Of a stretch of DNA of 49,375 bases, positions 16,259-23,630 are shown piece after piece (position 1 is the first letter of the stretch; every line of letters starts with the position of its first letter). The translations under genes were made by a program, and so were the position numbers. Where the stretch lies: NCBI GenBank assembly GCA_046590205.1, contig JBKJTT010000080.1, positions 1 to 49,375 on the forward strand, read 5' to 3'. The notes beneath the pieces were generated by a model. The model was not told the DNA's origin, made no database searches, and worked only from the letters and a program-made list of their open reading frames with translations. This stretch comes from DATDEW01 sp046590205 (lineage in GTDB: Bacteria > Bacteroidota > Ignavibacteria > Palsa-1295).

Positions 16259-17296
16259 GTGAAACTGTTAGATTTTGATTATCTGCTACCCGACGAGCTA
16301 ATTGCTCGCTTCCCCCTCAAAAATCGCTCGGATTCGAGGCTTTTGGTCTTGGATAGAACTGATAATTCTTTGACCGATACGCAATTCACTTCTCTGCCAG
16401 ATTACCTCAATGAAGGAGATTGCCTTGTCCTCAACGAAACGAAGGTTATCCCTGCCCGTCTTTTTGGGATAAGGGAGAAGACAGGAGCCGAGATCGAGAT
16501 ATTCCTTGTCCACCGACAGGCAGACCGAACCGACACCTGGAATACCCTTGCCGCTCCTGCAAAGAAGGTTAAAAATGGTGAAATCTATCGATTCTCCGAC
16601 TTACTTACATGTGAAGTCCTCGAAGAACTTGAGCAGGGCGAACGAATCGTAAAGTTTAATCTCGCTAACGATGACCTTGAGCGTGAACTCGAATCTATAG
16701 GTAAAATGCCAATACCACCCTATCTCAAACGTGAATCAACCGACCTCGATAAGACACGTTATCAGACTGTCTTCGCTCATACTCCTGGTGCTGTTGCCGC
16801 GCCGACGGCAAGTTTGCATTTTACCGATGAATTGCTTCACGAGATAGAAACCAAAGGCATACGAATTGCAAAAGTTCTACTTCATGTCGGGCTGGGCACA
16901 TTCAAGCCAGTTGAAGTTGATGATGTCCGCGAACATAAAATGCACGCCGAAGAATTTGAAGTAAGCGAAGAAGCAGCACGGATAATTAACGAGACAAAAA
17001 GAAGCGGTATGCGAATTATCGCTGTTGGTACGACTGTCGCTCGTACACTTGAAACGGTCGGCAATGATGACGGCACTGTCACACCGACAAAAGGCGAAAC
17101 ATCTATCTTCATCTATCCGCCGTACACTTTCAAAGTAGTTGACGGGCTTGTCACCAACTTCCATCAACCTCGCTCAACACTCCTAATGATGATAAGCGCA
17201 TTGGCAGGATATGATAATGTGATGAAAGCTTACAGTCATGCTATCAAAGAGAGGTACCGTTTCTTAAGCTATGGCGATGCAATGCTTATAATATAA
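16259..17296 (+). CDS. queA: S-adenosylmethionine:tRNA ribosyltransferase-isomerase
   Basis: QueA transfers and isomerises the ribosyl part of SAM onto preQ1-modified tRNA in queuosine synthesis. The 345 residues match the usual length. Recognisable family segments are FDYLLPDELIARFP at the N-terminus, then MPIPPYLKR, GAVAAPTASLHFT, LHVGLGTFKPV, HKMHAEEF and GTTVARTLE. The start codon is GTG; no in-frame ATG nearby would keep the conserved N-terminus. It is a single gene ended by a strong terminator. Confidence 0.97.
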   Translation: MKLLDFDYLLPDELIARFPLKNRSDSRLLVLDRTDNSLTDTQFTSLPDYLNEGDCLVLNETKVIPARLFGIREKTGAEIEIFLVHRQADRTDTWNTLAAPAKKVKNGEIYRFSDLLTCEVLEELEQGERIVKFNLANDDLERELESIGKMPIPPYLKRESTDLDKTRYQTVFAHTPGAVAAPTASLHFTDELLHEIETKGIRIAKVLLHVGLGTFKPVEVDDVREHKMHAEEFEVSEEAARIINETKRSGMRIIAVGTTVARTLETVGNDDGTVTPTKGETSIFIYPPYTFKVVDGLVTNFHQPRSTLLMMISALAGYDNVMKAYSHAIKERYRFLSYGDAMLII

Positions 17297-17298
17297 GA

Positions 17299-17326
17299 AA
17301 AGGCAGAGCTTTCGCTCTGCCTTTTT
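17299..17326. terminator. Bidirectional intrinsic terminator after queA
   Basis: An 11-bp perfect stem (AAAGGCAGAGC with GCTCTGCCTTT) has a TTTC loop and T residues on the plus side. On the minus strand it also ends in a T-rich run, so it can serve the convergent gene ending at 17352. Confidence 0.92.
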
Positions 17327-17351
17327 ATTTCAATCATCCATCATATAAGGA

Positions 17352-18059
17352 TTACTTCACAACAGTCATGAGGCACCGGAGCACTTGTCCGGGAAGTTCT
17401 AAGAATACAGGATAGCTGCCTGATTGCAAGCGCGTCGTGCGGAGCGTCACCGTGCGCCATCCGTCCTGTACGTTACTCTCATCATAAAGATCAACTACTT
17501 TATGACCGAGCTGATCGAAGACGGTCAAGCGTGCATATGCATAGGGTTTATCAAGATAGAACTTGAACGTCGTTTGATCTGTCACTCCGAGCACAGCGGG
17601 GTTCGGGACGTTCTGTAAAAGAATAGGATTTGTGATGTTCTGCGTCGATGTTGGTGTTATGTCAAGTGTAGCGTGTTCTTCCACCGATTCTTCGTTCGTA
17701 CCAATTGGAGATTCTCCAACTTCAGGTGTGTTCTTTGCATCACCAATAATGAGATCACCAAGTACAACAAGATTCCCTTTGGCAACATAGAGTGAGTTAA
17801 TATGAACGACGTCACCTTTGCGGATAACGAGCGCATCGCCTTCATCAATACGCACATTCACCTCGCGGTTATGCTCTTCGCCGGGGAATTGATCTTTGAG
17901 GGCAGGAAGCCATACACCGTTATCGGCAGTTTCCCAGTTAGCATTATCACTCCACGCGCCGGAGCCGTTGGAGCGGAAAAACTTCTTCTCTTGTGCAAAA
18001 GAACTGACGCTTAGTACAAGAAGCAGTAAGGCAATTGTATAGATGCGACGTAAAATCAT
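17352..18059 (-). CDS. Small T9SS-exported protein with G8/beta-helix-like N-terminal region
   Basis: The start is set at MILRRIYTIA: a signal peptide follows, and a promoter -7 box at 18084-18091 would put transcription start downstream of the alternative ATG at 18086. The 235-residue protein has a stretch with GAWSDNANWE and VVHINSLYVAKGNLVVLGDLIIG, reminiscent of beta-helical bacterial cell-wall proteins, and then a T9SS sorting domain (ILLQNVPNPAVLG, LQSGSYPVFLELPGQVL). It is probably surface-exposed; the function is unknown. Confidence 0.8.
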   Translation of the reverse strand: MILRRIYTIALLLLVLSVSSFAQEKKFFRSNGSGAWSDNANWETADNGVWLPALKDQFPGEEHNREVNVRIDEGDALVIRKGDVVHINSLYVAKGNLVVLGDLIIGDAKNTPEVGESPIGTNEESVEEHATLDITPTSTQNITNPILLQNVPNPAVLGVTDQTTFKFYLDKPYAYARLTVFDQLGHKVVDLYDESNVQDGWRTVTLRTTRLQSGSYPVFLELPGQVLRCLMTVVK

Positions 18060-18083
18060 AGTAGTATAACCAATTATGGTAGG

Positions 18084-18113
18084 CAAATATAACTACTACT
18101 TACCCAAAAACAA
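18084..18113 (-). promoter_or_regulatory. Bacteroidota-type promoter of the T9SS gene at 17352-18059
   Basis: On the minus strand TTG (18113-18111), a 19-nt spacer and TATATTTG (18091-18084) match the Bacteroidota -33/-7 consensus. The predicted transcription start is near 18077, giving an 18-nt leader before ATG 18059. Confidence 0.65.
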
Positions 18114-18241
18114 TGGATTCTACACCATTCCCCACCACTTTTTCTCATTTTCTTCGAGTGAAAATTAATTAACCCTATTGTATTAAACCGTTTGCGTCTT
18201 TTTCCGTCTAATAGATAAACGCATAAACGAAAGGAAAAACA

Positions 18242-18676
18242 ATGAAAAAACACATCAAAATACTCATACTTGCAGCAATTATTGGTATCTCCTCCATTGC
18301 CAATGCTGATTATGCTGATCCACTTGCAAAAAATTCGCAGAAAATGACCCCGGAGCAGCGGATTGAGAAACGCATAGAGAAGATGAAAAAGAACCCTAAT
18401 ATCTCCGATGTGCAAGCAACCGAGATACGAACCGTTCTGACAAACACCAAAAATCAAATGCAGGATCGTATTGCGAAGATGAAGTCAGCTCCGGCAGCAG
18501 ATAAAGCTGCTCTGCGCAATGAGATCAAGAGCACAAAACTCTCGACTCATAACGAGATACTTCGCATCCTCTCGCCCGAGCAGCGGGCAAAAGCAGAATC
18601 TATGCGCGATGCAAAGAAAGGGCAGATGAAGGACAAACGCAAAAAAATGAAATCACATCTAAAAGGAATGAGATAA
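18242..18676 (+). CDS. Spy/CpxP-like periplasmic helical protein
   Basis: The 144-residue product has a signal peptide (cleavage near ANAD) and is then almost entirely charged helix. It contains MTPEQRIEKRIEKM and ILSPEQRAKAESM, which resemble the LTxxQ-type repeats of Spy/CpxP proteins, and a Lys-rich C-terminus. Such proteins bind unfolded proteins or metals, or sense envelope stress, in the periplasm. A purine-rich ribosome binding site (GAAAGGAAAAACA) precedes the ATG. The assignment is by architecture, not strong motif identity. Confidence 0.65.
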   Translation: MKKHIKILILAAIIGISSIANADYADPLAKNSQKMTPEQRIEKRIEKMKKNPNISDVQATEIRTVLTNTKNQMQDRIAKMKSAPAADKAALRNEIKSTKLSTHNEILRILSPEQRAKAESMRDAKKGQMKDKRKKMKSHLKGMR

Positions 18677-18692
18677 AAAAAGAAGACACAAG

Positions 18693-18733
18693 AGAGAAAT
18701 CGATACCTATAACAAGGTGTACATTCTCTTTTT
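18693..18733 (+). terminator. Possible terminator after the Spy-like gene
   Basis: Outer arms AGAGAA and TTCTCT and inner arms ATACCT and AGGTGT (one wobble) can form an interrupted stem followed by five T residues. It is weaker than the other terminators in the window. Confidence 0.4.
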
Positions 18734-19212
18734 AGTTTGGAAAGTAGATAGTGAATAGTTGGGGAGGGGAAGATTAATCACAGACGGGATAGGTGCCTGT
18801 CGGAAATGACGAAATTTGCTTGGAAACGGCGATATGAGAGATCACCAAAGATTATCTTGTTGATTTTTAATGGGTTGACGTCTTTTTTTGGCCGGCATCT
18901 TGCAGATTGATTTTATATTTCGTATCTTTGCACGTCGGAATTCGTCAAAATGCAGTTTTCCGATTGACTCATACATATCCAGATTCCTCGCTACGCTCAG
19001 AATGACCCCCAAGCTAAACCCCTTGCCGCCTAAATGTCCCCTTTTCAAATGTGTAAATTCTTAGCACCACACGAAGCACGACACTCGGTGCGGTGCACAA
19101 TTACTTCCTAATAAAATCAATGAGTTATGGACAAATTTTTAGCATTTCGATTGGCTACTAAATACGTCGGATAAAACTTAGGAAAACCGTGTTTAACGAC
19201 GCTATTTTAGCG
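18734..19212. other. Non-coding stretch with repeat fragments
   Basis: I see no gene here. The left part has AGTAGATAGTGAATAGT followed by TTGGGGAGGGGAAG, which resembles the repeat near 32.3 kb. The middle has the interspersed repeat fragment at 18982-19007. The right end leads into the promoter of the PtsN-like gene. The one minus-strand reading frame (18842-19048) crosses the repeat and has no family features. Confidence 0.5.
18982..19007. repeat. Interspersed repeat fragment (CTCGCTACGCTCAGAATGAC type)
   Basis: The core CTCGCTACGCTCAGAATGAC resembles a short sequence I recall occurring, with variations, between genes in many bacterial genomes. Only one copy is seen in this window, so the repeat status rests on recall, not on counting here. 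Confidence 0.4.
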
Positions 19213-19220
19213 TAATTTTG
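19213..19220 (+). promoter_or_regulatory. Candidate -7 box for the ptsN-like/hisS unit
   Basis: TAATTTTG matches TAnnTTTG exactly, 35 nt before the ATG at 19256. No clear -33 TTG was found at the expected distance, so confidence is low. Confidence 0.4.
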
Positions 19221-19255
19221 TGGTATCAGAATATCGTACTTGGAGAAAGAACTGA

Positions 19256-19723
19256 ATGAAATTGATCAATTATCTCCGTCCCGAGTATATTGCCATCGGG
19301 CTGGATGTGGAATCGAAAGAAGACCTCTTAGATGCAATGGTCGAGTTGGCGGGCAAAAATCCGCTCGTCAAAGATAAAGAGAAGGTCAACGTTGCGATCC
19401 ATGAACGCGAACGCATCATGAGCACAGGTGTCGGCAAAGGGTTTGCGATACCGCACGGAAAGACAGATGCTGTCGGCGATATTGTCCTCGCATTTGCCGT
19501 CACGAAAGAACCCGTTGATTATGCCTCAATGGATAACGAACCGGTTCGCTTGGTACTGCTTCTGCTTAGCCGCGATAGTGATGTTGGTAATCGTTTGAAG
19601 CTTCTCTCGCGTGCCTCAAAAGTGATGAACTCTGATGCAGCCCGTACTGCTCTGCTTGGGGCAAAGACGCCCGAAGAAGTAATGGATATTTTTACCGCCG
19701 AAGAGGAGCGAATCGGAGAGTGA
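19256..19723 (+). CDS. PTS IIA-like (PtsN/fructose-type) phosphocarrier protein
   Basis: The 155-residue cytoplasmic protein matches the EIIA(Ntr/Fru) domain, with the phosphorylated histidine H67 in GVGKGFAIPHGKTDAV and the downstream segment VRLVLLLLSRDSD. PtsN-type proteins usually regulate (for example potassium or nitrogen responses) rather than transport sugar; no EI, HPr or EIIB/C gene is in the window. Its stop codon overlaps the GTG start of hisS (GTGA), so the two are probably translationally coupled. Confidence 0.88.
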   Translation: MKLINYLRPEYIAIGLDVESKEDLLDAMVELAGKNPLVKDKEKVNVAIHERERIMSTGVGKGFAIPHGKTDAVGDIVLAFAVTKEPVDYASMDNEPVRLVLLLLSRDSDVGNRLKLLSRASKVMNSDAARTALLGAKTPEEVMDIFTAEEERIGE

Positions 19724-20985
19724 CGAATCTTCGCGCACCACGAGGAACCAAAGATATTCTCCCGCCCGAATCTCATCTCTGGCATGAGATAGAGCGCACT
19801 GTTCACGAGGTTGCCCGACTCTTTGGTTATCAAGAAATCCGTACCCCAATCTTTGAGCAATCAGTTCTCTTTAAACGCTCTGTCGGCGAAGAAACGGATA
19901 TCGTCTCGAAAGAGATGTACCTCTTCACTGATAAAGGCGGCGAAGAGATGGCACTCCGTCCCGAGCTGACCGCATCGGTAGTCCGTGCCGCAATCGAACA
20001 TAATCTTGTTAATCAGCCCGGCGCACTTCAACGACTCTACTATAACAGTGCACCGATGTTCCGCTACGAACGTCCGCAGATGGGACGCCAACGGCAATTT
20101 CATCAGTTCGGTGTAGAAGTACTTGGCGCAGCAAGTCCGCTTGCTGATCTGCAAGTAATCGCCTTCGCACTTGCCGTGTATAAAAAGCTTGGCTTCTCGA
20201 ACTTCCATCTTCGCTTAAACACACTTGGCTCCAGGCCATCGCGAGCCGCATGGCATGAGAAACTTCACGAGTATCTCTTGTCGCATAAAGACAGTTTATC
20301 AGAAGACAGCAAACGCCGCCTCGAGACAAACACTCTTCGTGTACTCGACTCGAAGAATGAAGGTGATAAAGCTATCGTGAAAAATGCGCCAAGCATTTTG
20401 GATTATCTCGACGAAGAAGACAAAGCACACTTTGATGAACTTCAGGAGTTACTGAAAGCTTCGGAAATATCGTACTCGATAGAACCGACGCTTGTCAGAG
20501 GATTGGATTATTATAGCCGCACAGTTTTTGAGCTAACCTCAAGCGACCTCGGCTCGCAAGACGCACTTTGCGGCGGAGGAAGATATGACGGGCTCATCGA
20601 GCAGCTCGGCGGACCGAAGATACCAGCCGTAGGATTCGCCGCAGGAGTGGAGCGACTTGTTATTGTTTTGCAGAAGCTTCGTGGTGGCGAGATACCTTCA
20701 CCGATACCTGACTGCTACATCGTCCTTCAAACTCCATCCGGTAAGAATGCCCTCATTGATATTGCTTCGGGACTGCGAACTCGCGGCTATAGCGTCGTTT
20801 ATGACCTCCAGGGACGCTCACTGAAGGCACAGATGAGAGAGGCGGATAAGTCAGGCAGCAAGCATGTCATTATCATCGGCGAAGGCGAACTTACTGAAGG
20901 CATGGCAACTCTTAAAAACATGCAAACCAGCGAGCAGCGCAAGGAAAACATCGCTATTCTTGCCCACGAGGTCATACTTTCGTAA
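19720..20985 (+). CDS. hisS: Histidyl-tRNA synthetase
   Basis: This 421-residue class II synthetase charges tRNA-His. It has the N-terminal APRGTKDILPPES, motif 1/2 regions around ALRPELTASVVRA and FRYERPQMGRQRQFHQFGVE, the histidine-specific RGLDYYSRTVFE, and a C-terminal anticodon-binding domain (to GSKHVIIIGEGEL). The start is GTG at 19720, overlapping the previous gene's TGA by 4 nt; this start gives the conserved N-terminus at residue 6. Confidence 0.97.
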   Translation: MTNLRAPRGTKDILPPESHLWHEIERTVHEVARLFGYQEIRTPIFEQSVLFKRSVGEETDIVSKEMYLFTDKGGEEMALRPELTASVVRAAIEHNLVNQPGALQRLYYNSAPMFRYERPQMGRQRQFHQFGVEVLGAASPLADLQVIAFALAVYKKLGFSNFHLRLNTLGSRPSRAAWHEKLHEYLLSHKDSLSEDSKRRLETNTLRVLDSKNEGDKAIVKNAPSILDYLDEEDKAHFDELQELLKASEISYSIEPTLVRGLDYYSRTVFELTSSDLGSQDALCGGGRYDGLIEQLGGPKIPAVGFAAGVERLVIVLQKLRGGEIPSPIPDCYIVLQTPSGKNALIDIASGLRTRGYSVVYDLQGRSLKAQMREADKSGSKHVIIIGEGELTEGMATLKNMQTSEQRKENIAILAHEVILS

Positions 20986-21027
20986 TTTTGGGAACAGGGG
21001 TTTGTTGATAATAGCAAACAGACAGTT

Positions 21028-21849
21028 ATGGAACCACTACCGCCAATTAAAGAAGTAGAATACCGCTGCATCATCGGCAAAGCATTTGACGAGATCACAG
21101 GTATTGAATACTCAACCTTCAGCTTCGAGACTTCTAAGGAATTTTCGAGCTTCCGATATGAGATAGCCGTACGTTACCGCGTCGAGCCGGGCAATATTGT
21201 TTTCCGCGTACTCGGGATGACCGCTACACGTATGATGATGCCGTCATTCGGAACGGCAAAGAGCGTCTTGAAAGTACCACATCTGATGCCCGGTGTCTAT
21301 ACTGTTCACTTCATTAAGAGCGATGGCAGCGAATGTGAGTTCATTATCGAGTTGAAAAAAGGCGGCTTTCATATCTTAAAACCAATACCACGCAAACGAT
21401 TTATTGATTTGCTGATTTTACCACATGCACAGTATCCGGGTGGCAAGATACTCTCGACGATAACGAAGACTCCTCATGCGCCACTCGTGCCGCGTACGAT
21501 ACAAAAACGTATGCCGGCTCCGCCTACACCTGAAGAACTTGAATTGCTTGCAGCTCTAAAATCAGAATCCCCTGAAGAGAGAGATGCCCGCGAAGAGATG
21601 GAGTTGTTTGGGGGCAGGAAAAAGGTATCGAAGAAAGAACTTGTTGAGACTGAAAAAGAGCTGAAGAAGCTCGGCGATAAACCTGCTGCGAAATCAAAAG
21701 CAAAGACCTCAAAAGCAGCACCTGCGAAAAAAGCAGAGAAGCCAGCGAAGAAAGCAGCCGTTAAAAAAGCAAAGCCAACTGCGAAGAAAGCAGCAAAACC
21801 CGCGGCGAAAAAAGCTGTCAAACCTGCAAAGAAGGGTAAGAAGAAGTAA
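21028..21849 (+). CDS. Unknown protein with histone H1-like Lys/Ala-rich tail
   Basis: The 273-residue protein has a globular N-terminal part (about residues 1-125) of mixed strands with no family I recognise; GVYTVHFIKSDGSECEFIIEL looks like a beta-sandwich edge. A charged linker follows, and then from about residue 215 a tail built of PAKKA-type repeats, as in bacterial histone H1-like and some RNA/DNA-binding proteins. There is no signal peptide, so a cytoplasmic nucleic-acid-binding role is plausible but inferred. It lies 42 nt after hisS and 48 nt before a histidine kinase, all co-directional. Confidence 0.7.
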   Translation: MEPLPPIKEVEYRCIIGKAFDEITGIEYSTFSFETSKEFSSFRYEIAVRYRVEPGNIVFRVLGMTATRMMMPSFGTAKSVLKVPHLMPGVYTVHFIKSDGSECEFIIELKKGGFHILKPIPRKRFIDLLILPHAQYPGGKILSTITKTPHAPLVPRTIQKRMPAPPTPEELELLAALKSESPEERDAREEMELFGGRKKVSKKELVETEKELKKLGDKPAAKSKAKTSKAAPAKKAEKPAKKAAVKKAKPTAKKAAKPAAKKAVKPAKKGKKK

Positions 21850-21897
21850 CTCCTTCGGACGGGACAAATATCCCCCCTGCCCTGTTGGTTACCTGTA

Positions 21898-23154
21898 ATG
21901 AATCACATTCCGTCAAAAAGCACGGTACGACTGCCACGCTCGACCAACATCAAGCTTGGTCTGCTTTTGGCATCGGTTCTTATTGTCATAGGGACGCTTC
22001 TCTACTCACACCAACTTGTCAATGAACTCAAAGAACGCGAGCAGCGCGTTGCAAAGCTCTTCGCTGACGGGCTGCGCCACTTTATCAATGCCGAAGAGCC
22101 CGACGCATTATTCTATAATCTAGTCACAGAATACACAAAAAACTCCGGCGTACCCGTGATCCTGACAGATCGTGACGATATCCCCAGCTACGGGATGAAA
22201 GGGTACAGTAAATACAGTTTGAATGTCCCGATAGATTCTACCCTTGATTCTGCTTCACAGCTTCGTTTACTCAAAGAAGAAATGCGACGGATGGATACAC
22301 AGTACCCTCCCGAAAAGATCATCTATAAAGATCCTATCACAAAAGAAGAACAGATCACTAACTATGTTCACTACGGTGATAGCCGTATTCTTGCAAAGAT
22401 AGAAACCCTTCCGATCATTCAGCTTTTACTCGGCTTTATGATTACGATCATTGGTTACTTGAGCTTCTCGTATCTTAAACGAAGTGAACAATCAAATATA
22501 TGGGTTGGGATGTCGAAGGAAACGGCGCATCAGCTTGGCACACCGCTCTCGAGCATACTTGGCTGGACGGAAATGCTTCATATTAATGCAAATGACCCGC
22601 AGCAGGTAACAGCATTTGCAACCGAGATCCAAAAAGATACTGAGCGGCTTAACCGCATTGCCACACGCTTCTCGAAGATTGGTTCTGTTCCTGACCTCAA
22701 AGAACAGAACATCGTCGAGACAGTATCTGTAGTGATGTGCTATCTCGAAGACCGCCTGCCCAAACTTGGTAAACATATTGGGTTCTCACTTGATACTGAT
22801 GCCGACGAGATACAGGTAAAATATAATCGCGATCTATTCGAATGGGTACTGGAGAATCTTATCAAGAACGCAGTTGAAGCGATAGAAACCCAAACCGGTT
22901 CGATAACGATCAAGATAGAATCAAAGTCCGATAAAGTATATATTGATGTTGTTGATACCGGTAAAGGACTTGATGCTCGCCAACGGAAAGATATTTTCCG
23001 CCCCGGTTATACAACCAAGTCCCGCGGATGGGGACTTGGCCTCTCACTTGCAAAGCGAATCATCGAAGAATATCATCATGGTAAACTCTTTGTCAAAGAA
23101 TCTTCTCTTGGCAAAGGCACGACCTTCCGCATTAAGTTAACAAAGAACGTTTAA
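21898..23154 (+). CDS. Orphan sensor histidine kinase
   Basis: The 418-residue protein has transmembrane helices at about 19-39 and 172-193 enclosing an extracytoplasmic domain of about 130 residues. No HAMP domain is visible. The kinase core follows: H box with H211 (KETAHQLGTPLSSILGW), N box (WVLENLIKNAVEA), G1 (DVVDTGKGLD), F (DIFRPGYTTK) and G2 (GWGLGLSLAKRI). It should autophosphorylate and pass phosphate to a response regulator, but none is encoded nearby, so the partner and signal are unknown. Confidence 0.93.
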   Translation: MNHIPSKSTVRLPRSTNIKLGLLLASVLIVIGTLLYSHQLVNELKEREQRVAKLFADGLRHFINAEEPDALFYNLVTEYTKNSGVPVILTDRDDIPSYGMKGYSKYSLNVPIDSTLDSASQLRLLKEEMRRMDTQYPPEKIIYKDPITKEEQITNYVHYGDSRILAKIETLPIIQLLLGFMITIIGYLSFSYLKRSEQSNIWVGMSKETAHQLGTPLSSILGWTEMLHINANDPQQVTAFATEIQKDTERLNRIATRFSKIGSVPDLKEQNIVETVSVVMCYLEDRLPKLGKHIGFSLDTDADEIQVKYNRDLFEWVLENLIKNAVEAIETQTGSITIKIESKSDKVYIDVVDTGKGLDARQRKDIFRPGYTTKSRGWGLGLSLAKRIIEEYHHGKLFVKESSLGKGTTFRIKLTKNV

Positions 23155-23157
23155 TCG

Positions 23158-23466
23158 CTATCTCCAATAGCCGACCACATAGCTATGTCCCTGCGGACCT
23201 CTATGATAGGCAGGTGCGACCCAAACCGCATGGCGATGCGGCGGACGCTGCCAACTTCCGGGTATCCAGATATACTCTCCGATTTGTCCATTGAATGCCC
23301 AATACCCAGGCACCCAAACTGAACGTTTATGAAGGCGAGCAACAATGACTTCTCTTCTTGCAGGCGGCGGCGCACCAATGCGGACACTAACACCGACTCG
23401 TACACCTGCTTCGCCCTCGAACGCGAAGAGTATCATTGCCAATAAAAACAGAATGAGCTTTTTCAT
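23158..23466 (-). CDS. WxxGxW (YXWGXW) repeat exported protein
   Basis: The 102-residue product has a signal peptide (cleavage near GEAG) and then Trp/Gly/Pro-rich repeats WVPGYWAFNG, WIPGSWQRPP and VWVAPAY, ending VVGYWR. This is the pattern of the small YXWGXW/BcpO-related family of envelope proteins of unclear function. It converges with the histidine kinase, whose stop codon is only 3 nt away. Confidence 0.85.
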   Translation of the reverse strand: MKKLILFLLAMILFAFEGEAGVRVGVSVRIGAPPPARREVIVARLHKRSVWVPGYWAFNGQIGEYIWIPGSWQRPPHRHAVWVAPAYHRGPQGHSYVVGYWR

Positions 23467-23574
23467 AAGAGTATCCTTTCGTTTTGTTGTTATAGGTTTG
23501 ATGGAAAACTACTATAGGAAGTTTAATGGACGACGATGACATCCTGATGAATTTATATTCACTCACTAAAACGA

Positions 23575-23604
23575 CAAGGGGCGCATCTTTCGATGCGCCC
23601 CTTG
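23575..23604 (-). terminator. Strong hairpin terminator of the ASH-repeat T9SS gene
   Basis: A 13-bp perfect GC-rich stem (CAAGGGGCGCATC with GATGCGCCCCTTG, TTTC loop) lies 27 nt beyond the stop codon of the gene ending at 23631. On the minus strand a short T-rich run (TCGTTTT) follows. Confidence 0.8.
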
Positions 23605-23630
23605 ATTCTAACTACAATGAGTGAGAACAA

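Noticed and set aside
18842..19048. 68-codon minus-strand frame in the 18.7-19.2 kb gap
   Set aside because: It runs through the interspersed repeat fragment and has no features of a real protein.
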